DNA of 64,000 nucleotides from Zanthoxylum bungeanum (GCA_019454045.1 SKCR01020747.1:62001-126000), one strand, 5' to 3'. Numbered from the stretch's first letter, positions 8,873-21,705 are shown. Numbers and translations: made by a program. The notes: generated by a model not told the origin, from the sequence alone.

Positions 8873-10194
8873 TTTTCCTGTATAGTTTCAGCTAATCAGG
8901 TATTATCTTCTAAACTCTTCTTCTACTGTTTAAGACATTGGGGACAATGTCTCATTTAGGTTTGGGGGAGGAAATTAGTTGATTAGTATCTTGTTTTTAG
9001 TTTGTGTGATGTTTTTATTTTTAGTTCAAAATTTTTAGAAAAATACAAAAAAATTGTAAAATTTTCAAATAGTACAAAAATATTTTGCGTTTTTGTGCTT
9101 GTATTTTGACTAAGAAGGTGAAATTGGTGTATGAGATAGCCGAGTAAGGAGTTTCCACTCCTGAGACGTATTTCAAACCTATTTCGAAACAAGTTAATTT
9201 TTGTTTATTTCCTTTTGAATCACTTAATTTGTAAATTCTCCATAAAACAGACTAAAATGGATCTTCATACGCTCAGTTGGCAGGTATTATCAATATGCAT
9301 AGTAATATACGGACATGAGCTGTATTTGAAAAGTTTGTAATATTCAGTGCTCTAGTTTAATTGGAGAAAACATCTCAAAAAAGTGATGGAGTAAAAAAAA
9401 AAAAATATGATATCCGAGTTATTAAGTCTGTAAGGGTGTTTTAACACCTAGTGCCCTAAAACCAACTGGTTTGGGAGTCACTGGCCCAAAGCTCGCTACA
9501 TGGATCGAAGATGCTGAAAAAAATATATATATCTGAAGTCTGGGTAATTAAGTCCGTAGGGGTGTCTTAACACCTGGTGCCCTAAAGCCAACTGGTTTGG
9601 GAGCCACCCAAAGCTCGCTACATAGACGGAAGGTATTGTATATAAATAAAAAGTCAAAATTCAAAATTCAAAATTCAAAGAAAAAATCAGAAAAATCAGA
9701 AAAATTATTCCATTGCTGCAAAAAGATGTGAATTCTGATAAAACTTTAGGACAAAAATATTACTCTCTTATCAACTACACTTGTGACTGTTGTGGGCAAA
9801 AAATGAGTTGATTAATATTTTGTCGACTGTGTATATGGAGAATGGTAAAAATAATCGGAGAATTTACTTATTCGGTAATTTAGAATGAAACAAAACAACT
9901 ATTGATTTGGAGTAGAAGTTTCACCTGATTAGTCACTAACTTCTTTATTCTCTTTTCTCTTGTCTTTTTGCTTTTGTGTGCATTAGTTTCACTACCTTTT
10001 TACTTTTGTAAAATGTTTGTGGGTATCATTGCTGTAAACCCTCACGAGACTACAACTCGTCCACTAGGGACACCTAGGGGTTTAAAGGCTTGTTGCATAC
10101 GCTAAATGCAACTGTGATCCCTACGAAAGTGGCTTAGTTTAATTTTATTTTGTTGTTTTGCTCGAGGACTAGCAAAATGTTAGGTTTGGGGGTG
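8873..10194 (+). other. 3' non-coding region of Athila-like element
   Basis: No gene is visible. Near the start is a perfect hairpin GACATTG-GGGA-CAATGTC (8934-8951) followed by a first polypurine-like tract, GGTTTGGGGGAGGAAA (8959-8974). A tandem duplication lies at about 9408-9637. A second polypurine tract, GGTTTGGGGGTG at 10183-10194, directly precedes the 3' LTR. Such layout is usual at the end of Athila-type elements. Confidence 0.6.
9408..9637 (+). repeat. Tandem duplication, two ~110-base units
   Basis: Units at about 9408-9516 and 9529-9637 share the landmarks TAACACCTGGTGCCCTAAA (unit 2; unit 1 differs slightly), CCAACTGGTTTGGGAG and AAGCTCGCTACAT. Unit 1 contains the perfect inverted repeat GGTGTT-TT-AACACC (9435-9448). 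No coding potential is seen; the units lie in the 3' non-coding part of the Athila-like element. Confidence 0.8.
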
Positions 10195-12290
10195 TGATGA
10201 GCGGAAAATATATCAATATTTACCGCCCCTTTAACTTAATATTTTGTTTAGTTTCTCGGGTTTGATAAATATTTTGATGTGTTTTATTTTATTTTGCAGA
10301 TAAAATAATATCGGGACTCAATGAAATCATTTAGGACGAAATGTGGGTCAATTAAGGGCAATTATTGGACTTGATATATTAATTTTGGAGATTGGAAACT
10401 TGAAAGGGCGTTTTTGACGAAGTGCAGTTTTGGAAATTCCAGTTTTGCGCATCTGTCGTATTTTGGGCATAACTTTTTACTCCGATATCAGATTGAGCTG
10501 ATTCAAGTTCCAAATTAAAGAAGATTCAAAGATATACAACTTTGAAAGACAAAATATTTTCGAATTCTGAATATGTCATGACCGAAATTGATAAACTATC
10601 CAGAAGTGTGTTGTGTGTAATTATTAAAGTCATTATCAATCATTTTCAAAGCAAAATATAAATTAATAAATAATTAATAAAAATTATCAAATCATAACCA
10701 AACAAGATAAGCAATTAGTGGAGCAATTATGGATTTGGTGGAGTAATTAGTGGAGAAATTAATAATGGATTTGGTGTAGAATTTGATGGATGATTTGATG
10801 GAGGCAAAATTTTGCCTATAAATACCAAGCCATTTCATTTGTAAAATTCATAATTTCTTCTTTGAAATTTCCTAAGGAATAAATAAAAGATTGTATCTTA
10901 TTTATTTATTTACATCTTTCAGTAATTAATTTCTGCTTTCGCACTTTCTTTTCTTTACTTTTTAGTTTTTACTTTCCGTAATTTACTTTTACGCACAATC
11001 ATTTCCTTTCTTTACTTTTGCAGTTTTTATTTTTCAAGCAATGAGGAGGTAATTCTCCTTTGCTGGGGTGAAAGGTAAAACTTTTATTATTGCTATTTAG
11101 ATTAATCTCCCATAATTATAATATATTCACTATTTAAAATTTGACTTAACAAGGATACCGCTATATTGGCCGGTTGGTAATTCATTTTAATCTGGTTAAA
11201 CCTGACTAAATAAGGATACCGCCAGATTGGTCGGTTGGTAATTAAAGTTTCTTACCGCCTATATGGCAGGTTTATTTTGGTTCCGCTTATATGGCTGGAT
11301 TATGGACAATTATTGTTACCGCCTTAATGACTGGTTGGACTTAATTTGACTTAATCAGGTTACCGCCTATATGGCTGGTTGGTAAATTATCACAAGTTTA
11401 TATGTTATATTATGGGAGATATCTAAATAGTAAATAGTAGAAGTTAATTCCTTTTACCTTAGCATTTAATTTATTGTAATTTACTTTTCAGCTTTTACTT
11501 TACCGTAATTACTTTTCAGTATTTTAATTTTATGTCTTTTATTTCATTAGCCCTAGTTATGTGTCGTAACTAAGTTAGATATCTGGGGTTGTGATGAAAT
11601 CCAATATCACCGGTTTATAAGGGGTTAAATTATAGTTTGGGTAATATAAAGGTTTATTTATTGAGTCTTAATCTTAATGCTTTTTATTAACTGGCCATTA
11701 ATAAAATTGAACTAGTAAACTTAAAATGAACTTGGAAAAGGGATTTTAGGTTAAAAACCTTAGACTCAATAGCACACGATCTTCCTTGAGGATAGATAAC
11801 CCTTTAATAGATTTCCTTACAGGATAGGAATATACCTGTCGGGCGGGGGTAGCCATAATTGGAACTTAATCTTAATGAATCTAGGTAATTTGGTTGACAT
11901 AGACATATGGTTCAATTGGATTATACTAGGTATTTGTAATTGACCATCGGAAGAGGCGTTTACATAATTTAGTGTTCCAGGTTAATAAATCAATATATTA
12001 CCCAACAATAAGATAACCACGTCATCTTTTAAATAATATTAGAATAAATCACAACCCTGGATAGTTTTATAAATTTGAATTTTTCTTCAGTATTCTTTTG
12101 CGCAATTTTATTTACTTGTTTTTAAATTTAGAATCATCGCCATTTCAAATCAAATCAAACAATATGTTAGATACCAGTAATCGTTTAGCCTCAGTTAAAT
12201 TAATAAATTAGGTATTAAGTCCTCATGAGATCGATACTTTTTATACTACTTGAACGATACGTGCGCTTGCGTTATATGCGTGTGTAAGCA
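10195..12290 (+). repeat. 3' LTR of Athila-like element
   Basis: Begins TGATGAGCGG right after the polypurine tract and matches the left LTR fragment over 10894-11743. A TATA box (TATAAATA, 10817-10824) lies about 75 bases before that match. The right edge is placed near 12290 (GTGTAAGCA) because copia pol sequence begins just beyond; the exact end is uncertain by tens of bases. Target duplications cannot be checked since the left end is outside the window. The region is non-coding. Confidence 0.75.
10817..10824 (+). promoter_or_regulatory. TATA box in Athila-like LTR
   Basis: TATAAATA in the right LTR, in element orientation. It is the likely core promoter position for the genomic transcript; the equivalent position of the left LTR lies outside the window. 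Confidence 0.55.
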
Positions 12291-14668
12291 CCGATCACTC
12301 TGTTAGAAGACAGTATGCAATGTTACACTATGTATCATACTCTGAGTACCAACCTGGAGGTCTTCTCTCTCGAGATGATTGATGACTTCAAACTCAATTG
12401 GTTATGGTACCTCGTGCTCTGATGCTGCTTCAGAGGAATCTGAATTTTCTCATTCTAGATTATTTCCCACCAGTACTGTTGTAGTCTCTGTATATTCTTT
12501 TGAAGTGCTATTATTTTTTCTTTCTGCAGTTGATCTTCTGAAAATATCACATCATTGCTAATGATGATCTTGTGGGTAGTGGGATCCTACAAGCGATACC
12601 TATTTACTTTATCAGCATAACCCAAGAAAATATATTTTCTCAATTTTGGATTAGCTTTGTTCTTTCTTGAGCGTTGTACATCGCCTACACAAGATAACAA
12701 AAAAATGTGAAGAGATGAGTAATCAACTGGTTTTCTACTCCACATCTCCATCGGTGTCTTCAAATCATTAGTAGTTGATGGCTATCTATTTACAGCATAA
12801 TATGATGTATGAACTGGTTCTGCCCAAAAGTATTTTAGTAGACTGGCTGTTCGGAGCATAACTCTTACTCTTTCCAGCAGCGTTCTATTTATCATTTCCA
12901 CCACACTATTTCATTGAGGAGTGTATGGTGTAGTAGTTTACCTTTCGATGCATTCTTGCTGACAATATGCATCAAAATCCTTGCTGTAATATTCTCCTCT
13001 ATTATCTGTCCTTAAACACTTGATTCTCCTTCTAGTTGCTACTTCCATTTGTGCTTTGAAGTTTTTGAAAACTGACATCACATCTGACTTACTTTTGATC
13101 GAGTACACCGAACATCTTCTAGAAAAATCATCAATAAATGATACAAAATATTTTATTTTCCCCAAAGATTGAACTGGTGCTTCCCAAACATCAGAGTGAA
13201 TCAACTATAAAATGGTTTTACTCCAAGCACTTGACTTGCTGAATTTTAATATGTTATGCTTACTTGTAACACAATGCACAAAATGGTAGACTGATTGCTT
13301 TCAAGCCTGGGAGTAGCTTTTGATTTACGAGAATCTTCATTTCCTGTTCTAACATGTGGCATAGTTTCTGGTGCCAAAATATAGAAGCTTCCTATCTAGA
13401 ATCCATTGATGTTACCGATACATCTGCTTCCTAAATTGAGTCTCCTAATAGCATATACAAGTTTGTTGAGATCTTTAATTTTCAGCTTTCAATACTGTAA
13501 GTACTCATTTCACCGTTTTTAAAATCTTGTTTTCAACAACGATCTTGTATCTGAGGTCATCTCACTGTCCAATAGACATAAGATTTTTTCATTTTCATAA
13601 CATGTAGAACATCTTGTATAGTGCGAATAGTACAATTGTACAACTTTATTTTGATGGCTCCAATCCCAATAATTTTCAAGACATGATCATTGCCTAGAAA
13701 TACTGATCTTCCAGAGGCTGGTTCATAATGACAGAACCATTTTCTTATAGAGATCATGTGCCATGTTTATATAAAATCAACCAACCATGCATCACCTAGT
13801 TATTTTATGATATCATTGAATACCATTGCTACTTCACTATAATGTGCGATACCTTCTTCAGAAGTACTTGCAACACATCCCTGAGATTTTATTACAACAT
13901 GATCTTTTTCTGTACTATTCTCCATATTCCAACAATCTTTCTTGACGTACCCTTTCTTGCTACAGTTGTAGTATTTAACATTCTTCTTACTTTTTGATTT
14001 CAATCTGCCATGATTTTGGCTCCCATCTGAGCCACGTTCCATTGATCTCTTTCTTGTCATTGCCAATGCTTCTACTTATTATAACTAGATGACCTTTCTT
14101 CCTTATTATTGTGCCTAGACTCTTCTTCCAGAGTAGCAGCTGCAATTTTGTCAAAGACTAGATTACCAGTGACAATATTACTTATAAGTTTATCATACGA
14201 ATCGGACAGACTTTGAAGTAGAATCTCCGCATGTTCATTTGTTGATATACTATAATCCAACACTGTGAGTTGGAAAATAGTGTATTCAAGTTGTTGATGT
14301 GATCCATCATAGATTTGAACTTACTCATTCGAAGAGTGTAAAGTCTCCTCTTAAGAAAATCATGTTATGTAGTGATTTGACCTAGTATAATTTGGTAAGT
14401 GCATCCCAAATCTCTTATGTAGTCTTCTTCTATACAACACTGGATAATACAGAATTTGCTAAGGCTAGATGCAAGTTCCTATAGCATTGTTATCCATATC
14501 CTTCCATTTTTCATCAGTGATTCCATCTAATATCTCTTCAATTGCCGCTAAGCAATTGCATTTTCTCAAGATTGCTTTTATTTTAAGTTTCCACAGGGAA
14601 AATTTGCTCCCTTTGAACTTCTCAATTTCGAACTTTCCTGCCATGTTTCTGATGACGATCAACTTCTC
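12291..14668 (-). pseudogene. Truncated Ty1/copia gag-pol
   Basis: Read on the minus strand, this gives a copia polyprotein from gag to the linker after integrase. Gag begins near 14645 (MAGKFEIEKFKGSKFSLWK), continues with LLQSLSDSYDKLISNI near 14220, and has a decayed zinc knuckle near 13960 where the first Cys and the His are both Tyr. The region before integrase (13557-13757) is present. The integrase core is at 12938-13204, with YFVSFIDDFSRR and KCLRTDNRGEYYSKDF. YRL and DPTTHKIIISNDVIFSE near 12550 mark the linker. The RT and RNase H are missing: the sequence ends where the Athila-like LTR begins. Many stops and frameshifts. Lineage is probably Tork/Tnt1-like. Confidence 0.85.
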
Positions 14669-14696
14669 ACTTTAATCGGCTTTTACTATTTTATCA

Positions 14697-14830
14697 TGAA
14701 TAGTACCATATATGTGAATAGTATCATATATGTGAATAGTATCATATACATGAATAGTACCATATATGTGAATAGTACCATATATGTGAATAGTACTATA
14801 CTGTATATGTGAATAGTCTCTGTGAACAGT
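14697..14830 (+). repeat. 18-base tandem repeat in copia leader
   Basis: About six and a half copies of an 18-base unit of the type TGAATAGTACCATATATG, with small variants (GTATCATATACA, GTACTATACTGTATATG). It lies between the gag start and the primer binding site of the minus-strand copia, so it forms part of its untranslated leader. Confidence 0.9.
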
Positions 14831-14842
14831 AACCCTGAACTT

Positions 14843-14857
14843 GAAGCTACGATACCA
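14843..14857 (-). other. Primer binding site of truncated copia
   Basis: On the minus strand the LTR end CTAACA is followed by one base and then TGGTATCGTAGCTTC. This matches the pattern TGGTATC...GAGC complementary to initiator methionine tRNA used by plant copia elements, with small changes. It fixes the orientation and the inner edge of the LTR. Confidence 0.7.
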
Positions 14858-14858
14858 T

Positions 14859-15347
14859 TGTTAGGAGATCGTAGGCTGAAGCTGGCATGTAACTAAAGTA
14901 AAATTGAGAATAATTGTTAGTTTACAAGGTGTTGCCTATCATATAACAATACAATAATAATTAGGAGGTTCAGCCTACCATAAATATTAATAATAAAATA
15001 AAGCAATGAGATACAGATTTAACGTAGTAAAACCCTCAATGTGCGAGAAATATCCATAGATAAAAGTAGAAGGATTTCACCATAGTGGAAAGAATTTTAC
15101 AATCTCTCTCTAAACATAATGAGTGAATAATCTCACACTCCAGAATAGGAGAATTACAACTCTCTGACAAACTTTTAAGAAAAAACTATATTTTTTTTCC
15201 TCTTAGAATACATAGGATTTGGTTGAGAATGGAATGAACAAAATAATGAAATGAAACTTTTATTTATAGACATGGGATTCACTATGCAAATAGTAAATTC
15301 TAATTTTTTATTATTAGTTTTTTTTTGGGCATTTGGGACCTATCACA
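14859..15347 (-). repeat. 5' LTR of truncated copia
   Basis: On the plus strand it runs from TGTTAGGAG to CCTATCACA; on the minus strand it therefore starts TGTGATAGG and ends CTAACA just before the primer binding site. About 489 bases. There is no second copy in the window since the 3' half of the element is missing. The outer edge is inferred from the TG/CA rule only. Confidence 0.6.
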
Positions 15348-15518
15348 TATATTTTATTCATTTATTTTTACGTCACCTTTCGGTGGCTTTGACTTAAGTG
15401 ATTGAAAGGTTCTTTAACTTTAACATAATGATGGCGGCAATGATGATGATGATGAATTGGTATTTGGAGATTAGTTTAGTTCTCTGCCCGACGCATTGCA
15501 TGATTTTTGGCGTAAATG
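15348..15518. other. Unassigned spacer, no gene seen
   Basis: Short stretch between the copia LTR and the Tat-like element. Its last five bases plus the next few form the left target site (ATAGC) of that element, and the sequence resumes at 23253. Nothing recognisable. Confidence 0.5.
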
Positions 15519-15523
15519 ATAGC

Positions 15524-16423
15524 TGTTGACGGCTGATTTTTGCTCTAGTGGCAAATTCGGAAACTCGTTCCTCAAACAATCTTCCCATAACTGTGAATTT
15601 ATTTGGTTTGTTGGGAACCAAAAGTAAACTTAGCAGAAAAAAGTAAACACACAAACGGAAACAAATGATATAACGTGGTTTGATGGAATGGATCCAACCT
15701 ACGTCCACGGACACAAGGAAAAAGAGAGATTTTATAACATGGTCGGGTTTGGCCGACTTCTTTTTACAGGTGTTCGGGTAGTGCCGAGCTAGTGTTTTCT
15801 CACTTTTTCTTACAAGTAGTGCTTGGAAATAAAATAACTAACCCTTACAAAAATATTCTCAGCCTCTTTATATACTAAAGAAAATTACACTGTTCCACCA
15901 TCCTCGTGACGTCAGCCACGTGAGCTATCTCTGTCGAAAGTAAAACCTGCCATCACCGAAAATGAAACCTGCCATCTGACATTTCATTAAATCACTCTGT
16001 TTTGGGTACTGCCACACGCAATAATTATGATGCCAGCCTGTATCCAATCGTTCACTCGGTGGTATATATCAGAGGAGAATCATCAAGTTGTCCCTGCCAT
16101 ATCTGAACTTTATGGAGAGAACGAATTCTCGTGCCATACCTAACCAACACTGTCATGAGCTCATTCATCTAGTCCAGCAACCGGGGTAAATCTTATCCCA
16201 CTCTGTCGAGCTTCAATAGCCTAATCGGACCCAATGTCCTCGGTCTTTGGTCTTAAAATTACCTTATTCCTCAGGTCGGTAGAATGTTAGAGACCGAGCC
16301 CGACCACCCTGCTGGATCAGATATCTAGCAATATCTTTGGGCTATAGTGTTCTGAATGTGAAATTTCCTTCTTGCTCTTCCCGAGCTCTTGGCCATACTT
16401 GGGCCCAAAAATCACCATCAAAA
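15524..16423 (-). repeat. LTR of Tat-like element (3' in element orientation)
   Basis: About 900 bases, from TGTTGACGG to CACCATCAAAA. Matches 22378-23252 throughout, with numerous substitutions and small indels, so the insertion is not very recent. No coding potential. Confidence 0.85.
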
Positions 16424-16913
16424 TCTGTCCCATATTTCTCAGTTTCAACGATTTTGTGAGTTGGTGTCGGGAACTATAATGGTGAGGAGGATACTGGTTA
16501 GTTCTACGTTGCTTATTTCCTTAGAAAACTGCATAAACTTGCTTGGTAACTGATCTGGTCTGCCCTATCACTGTCATATGCTCTGGTCGGGAAACTCTTG
16601 GTACCGACCCAAATGACGCTGATGGCCTGTTGTAAATACCCTCCGCTCCTCGGGAACCGCTAATCATCATTACTGCCTTTAATGCCCAAAAAATCTCATA
16701 GGGTTTCCATAGTTTCACTCATATCGTGACACTTGTCATTCATCCGCGACATTTCCGTCAAAATGAAGATAACTGACTTGCCTCGAGGTAAATGAACGAT
16801 TTCCTAATCTTGTTCGTCCAGTTGAAATCGAACCGGTAAGACTAAGGCTTGCATACGTATAGCCTATCTAAGCCCTTCCATTAGATCATATAGTTGAGAT
16901 TATCCTGGGCCGT

Positions 16914-17046
16914 CTATAAAAAAGGGAGAGCAACACCCTTCCACACTTTTGAAAATTCTCAAAATGACAGATTTCCTTTTTTGTTCTCAGAGACCAGCAG
17001 TCTTTACCACCGATCAAATTCCCTCATTTTTCATTTCATCAAACAA
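16914..17046 (+). promoter_or_regulatory. TATA box and 5' exon of antisense gene
   Basis: CTATAAAAAAGGG at about 16914-16926 is a good TATA box about 510 bases upstream of the antisense ATG. A splice donor GTAAGT starts at 17047, and an acceptor CCGTTCCAG ends at 17425, just before GAATG. This gives a 5'-UTR intron of about 380 bases. The arrangement is that of an ordinary Pol II gene independent of the LTR promoter. Confidence 0.55.
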
Positions 17047-17427
17047 GTAAGTTCTTCTATTGACTCACCCGCATATGCCTTTCTTGTGTTTCTTCAATAT
17101 GTTTAGATTGTTTTTCCTGCGTGTGAATGTGTTCTGCTTTCTAGGTTTTTACTGTGATACTGCTGCTTTGTGGGTGGGTTTTGATAATTGGGGTATGAGT
17201 GTTCTTAAGTTGTTGTTTTTTTTTTAGTGTTTAGGGAATCTGTGCTCGTGGGTTTTTGGAATGTTTTTCTGTTTGACGTTATGGAAGAGATTTACCATTT
17301 TTGCCATTGTTAGGACGCATAGAGCCTTTGGATTGGCTCATCGAGAGATAGATTAATTCTTGTGTTCGGCGTACTCCTCAAACTGACCACTAAGTGATTT
17401 CCTTCCACGGGTCATTCCGTTCCAGGA

Positions 17428-18252
17428 ATGTCAGATGTTGAGTCTACCTCGGCAACTCCTCTGGAGATTAGATCCCTCATTACACCTCCAGAAGCAACAT
17501 ACCTCAGCTCAGGGTCAGCAAGTTTAGAAGATCTTGATACTACTCTGACCCCGTTTAAGGAGGAGAACGATACCTATCATCATCGGATCCCTCGACCGGA
17601 TCCCGAATGGGTTTCTTTGGACATGTCACAATTAGACATGGACCGCCCTTCAATAGTCATAGAGGGAGAACTAAGAATTCTTTGGCACCAGTACACCATC
17701 ACAGTCGACATCCAATTAGGGGTCGCAGCCCCTCTGGAATATGCAAGTCACCCTGAGGGCGGCTCGGTGGCGCTAGTCTCAGGCTTCTTCGAGGCTTGAT
17801 TATGTCTGCTCATGCAGACTTACTTTACTAGGATGCTGACCTCTATGGAGATTGCCCATTGCCAACTAAACTTAAATAGTTGGCGAATCCTGGCTGGTCT
17901 TCATGTGATCTGGAACCAAGCAGACTTGGGAAAGCCAACCTTTGAAGAGGTTAAACGTCTGTATAGACTAAAGGCCAACCTGAGGACTCACCATAGTTGG
18001 TTCTATCTTTCTTCATATCCAGAAATTTCTCCGCTCATCACTGACCTCTCTTCCACCAATAAGAATTTTAAAGACATCTGGTTCTGGGTTTCAGGCAACT
18101 GGGGGCAAGTCTGTTCATCTGATTCTGAGGCTACCGAAATTCCCGATGTCTTTACGGATGGAGGTGAGAACTTGTCCCCTAGTCATTTCCTTTACTAATC
18201 TGATAAGGGAAAAATTAACTCTATGAACCATTTCAGCCTGCTGGGCAAAACC
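17428..18252 (+). pseudogene. Antisense gene of Tat-like element, first part
   Basis: Starts MSDVESTSATPLEIRS and stays in one frame to 18163 apart from a single TGA at 17797. The second half (NSWRILAGLHVIWNQADLG, RLYRLKANLRTHHSWFYL, FKDIWFWVSGNW) looks like the 'putative gypsy type transposon' family (Pfam Transposase_28), whose members derive from antisense genes of Tat elements. A GTGAGA donor at 18164 and a TTTCAG acceptor ending at 18236 remove a 73-base intron. Coding then runs CWAK until the family A solo LTR at 18253. Function in the element is unknown. The TGA and the insertion make this copy a pseudogene. Confidence 0.65.
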
Positions 18253-20208
18253 TGTTGGACAATTATGACCCATAGCATCACTATTTGTACAGAACATGGT
18301 GTTGTTGTATAAATTAACTATGTGACAAAGGAAATTTCTCTTTTATCATTTGTAATTGGATTACCGGGATATATAAATGATAAAAATCCATATGATTAGT
18401 TCTGAATTAATAAGATATGAGACAATATTAATCCACTAAGGTTTAATCATTAAAATATCCCTAGTCGTAGTATTATCGAGATTGGACATCAATAATACGG
18501 AATAGACTAGTATTACACTTGTTCGTGTTATGGGAGCATAACGGCATAGTTCTCCTATATTGGGTATTGGATACTCATGCAAGTGTAATAGGAGGTTGTG
18601 TTTACCGATGGTACGGAAATACCTTCGCTCTGGATAGACCCCTCGGAATTCCATTGGTAGTACGACTATATGTTAATGAAAGTCCGAATCAGGATAGGTG
18701 TATTTGGTATTAACTTGAGACTTGCATCGCTAATACTTGTGACAATCAATATACTTCGGTTTTGGTCGTCCAGGGCTTTAACAGGTTCTGTGTATGCCTC
18801 TTGTGGGTATATTGAGAATCGTAGTGTATTGGGTGTGATGTCAAGATGGAAGTATCACTTCACATATGAAGATGATGATCACGTAGAATACGAAACTAGT
18901 ACTCTCATGTACTGCAGTCATCGGGATAATATGACTAGGTCATGTTTATCCGATTATATAGACTAGTTACCAGAGATCCAATATATGCTTCGTACGGAGC
19001 AGACACAATTCCAGCCCCAAGCCTTGCATGTGACATCTGATACTGGATCGCAATACGTAATACTACGTATACTACATATTCCTTAAAAGAATATTTCTGG
19101 AGAATTAGGTAGGCACGGTGCTTTGCTAGAAGCCAATCATGTCTTGTCAATCGGTAAGAACGTGGTACTAGGTACGCACGTATTCGGATACTCCGATGAC
19201 CAGATTTACTGCCAACATATCCAGGGATCTCATGGGTCGCTTCTTGAAGATTCACCAATGATGTATGACTCGGACATAATTAATCTGGGACTAATTAGTA
19301 GAGAGAGAGAAAATTAATCTAGGATTAATTACGACGAAATTTATCTGGGATAAATTCAATTTATAGAGAGAGAACGATTAATTCGGAATTAATCGATAAA
19401 ATAATATATTCGATATATTAAATGAAATTAGATTTCATAACGGAATTAAAATTAGATTTTAATTCGGGCGAATGAATTAATTTAGAATTAATTCGCGAGC
19501 GACATGAATAGTAATTTTGCTAGGTATAATTATTTAATTAAATTTGATTTATTTAAGTCGCATCGGAAAACTCGTTAATTCAGAATTAACAAACCCGAGC
19601 CCAGAATGTGTTTGCGGGCCCACTGAGATCTTGAATTAAAATGGGGCGTACACTTGTCACATCACCTAGTCAACTTTATCAATTTTTGGTTGATAGAAGT
19701 AGGTGGGATTTTGATGGTTGTTTGTTTCTTACACAAGCATCATTCAAATTGATGTGAAAGTGACATATATCAATTTTTTAAGTTTGGTATATGGCATTAT
19801 TGATTTTAGAAATCAATTACACAATTTGAAAATACAACACTCATCTCTCTCTTTCTTTCTTCATCAAGGCTGAAACCTTGGCCTTCTTTTTCCCTCTCTT
19901 TGGCGTGAAGCTAGGCTTCACTTCTTCTTGATTTTGCTTCAAAATCATGAATGCTAGCACATTAAATGAGTCTTACATAGGTGATAGGGAAACTTTCCCA
20001 TGAATTTGGAATCTCATTCACAAAGCTTGGAAGCTTGGAAGCTCAACCTACATCAAAGGAGAAGCTTGAAGCAACTTCAATGGAAGTAAAAATTTTGTTG
20101 TCTACACATCCTTAGTCGATCAAAGTGAGTATTTTCCACAACTTTACTTTGATGTATTCACATGATTTCTTGCTTAATTGATCTTGGTTTGACCTAGAAA
20201 CCCCAACA
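18253..20208 (+). mobile_element. Solo LTR of copia family A in antisense gene
   Basis: 1956-base LTR, from TGTTGGACAATT to CCAACA, flanked by AAACC (18248-18252) and GAACC (20209-20213): a 5-base duplication with one mismatch. It is older or more mutated than the copy at 4299. The mini-hairpin array is present at about 19285-19500. Removing it joins ...GCAAAACC to CCCCAAGATT, which restores the frame of the antisense gene (AKPPKISHHVRVR). Confidence 0.92.
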
Positions 20209-21705
20209 GAACCCCCCAAGATTAGTCATCACGTCCGGGTCAGAATCAAGAAGGCTAGAGATTTTACTGGCCACTATAAAAGTATTTTCAATGACTCTGT
20301 CTTTGCCGATTCAGGCCTTATCCAGAACACACCTCCACGCGGTCCAAGACGACCTGATTTTGACCTGATAATAATTGTTTTATACTCGGCTCCCTTTGAG
20401 GTGGTTATACTTGCGCTCGGCTTCTAACCCTCTTTTTTGTCCTCTACTTTGCAGGAATTTCAAACTTAAATGGCGTGAAGGAGAGGCTCCAAGCCTTGTT
20501 GCATTCGAGTGGTCAGGGAATGTCCAGCGACTCTAGAGGGCGTATCATCACCCTGATTCCACCCGAGACCAAGGGGAAAGCCAAAATGACCACTTTTCCT
20601 GCTGCAACTCCCCATGCCATTCTCAGTCTTAGAGTTCCTAGCCCCCCCACTCCAACAACCCAGGCTCTCCCTCGGTCATCAAAGAAATGTTGTTACCTGA
20701 TTGAAGGAGATGAACCAAATGAGGTTAAAGCCCTTCCCCCCCCCCCCGGTCAAGAAAACCATTGTCCAAAAGGGGAAAAGTAGTCGAGGCCCCTGCCGAG
20801 ACAAGGAAGGGCGGCGCAGTACTCGGGGTGAATGCCTTCAGTGATAAAATTAAAGATACATTGGCCCATCTCGTGCCCGTCATCAATTTGATGGTCGAGA
20901 TCGTACCTTCTGAACTAATTCCTACTTATGAAGACATTTCCCCCGAGGAGCTGATATCAAGGTCCTGCTCCTTCATCAGCGAGGTAATAGTATGCCTTAC
21001 TCTTGTGATTCTCATCTGAATTAGCGGGTTTAACCTTTGTTCCCAACTCTACAGCTTGACTATATGCTGGCCAGGAACAAAGATTTGTTGATTAGCCTCT
21101 TATTCGAGGGAGGCCAAGTGCAAAGGCTCCAATCCCTGATAACTGAGTGAGATATGGAGGTCAAGAAGCTTGCCTCGGAGGTTCAAAGGTTGAAGAAGGC
21201 CGAGTCGGATGCTAATGCCTGGACGAGTCTCTTCATAATGCATATGCGGTCTCGAAGAAGAACATGGATGCGATAGAGGATGAGGTCAAATTATTGAGGT
21301 CTGACAAAGCTTATCGGGGGACCAAATTCAGTGAAGTGACCAAGCAAAGGGATCAAGCCCTGGACGACCTGAAAATAAGAGAGGTTGAGCTAAAAAATCT
21401 AAAGGCGAATGAAGCACTGAAGGTGGCTTTGGACAAAGCCAATTGGAAGGGGTTGAAGATTGTGCGGACATCTTTTCATGGCTTTTGCCTGGAGTGGACA
21501 AGAGGCCGGTCCAAACCGCTATCAAATTCTGTGAGGGTGAGATTTCTGAGGAACAACTCTATTCGGGTCATTACAAGAGATGCTCTACAATTAACTTTCC
21601 AACTTCCGCACAGTCGTTCTATGATACTCTTCTGGTCTAAATCTTTCCTTTTGATGCCTATGATCAATAGTGACAAAGTTCCCCCAAATCAAGCCTTCTG
21701 AAATC
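20209..21705 (+). pseudogene. Antisense gene of Tat-like element, remainder
   Basis: Continues KISHHVRVRIKKARDF, then FADSGLIQNTPPRGPRRPDFDL to about 20370. A probable intron ends at TTTGCAG near 20455, and GISNLNGVKERLQALLHSSG follows. Beyond a proline-rich linker (20475-20783) come Lys/Glu-rich helical segments: EVKKLASEVQRLKKAESDA (about 21150) and VTKQRDQALDDLKIREVELKNLKA (21340-21410), a coiled coil typical of this protein type. There are several frame breaks (for example around 20783, 21010 and 21150). No enzymatic domain is recognised. Confidence 0.55.

Noticed and set aside
14697..14830. 18-base tandem repeat considered as a CRISPR-like or centromeric array
   Set aside because: No spacers, very short, and located in the leader of a copia element; an ordinary minisatellite.
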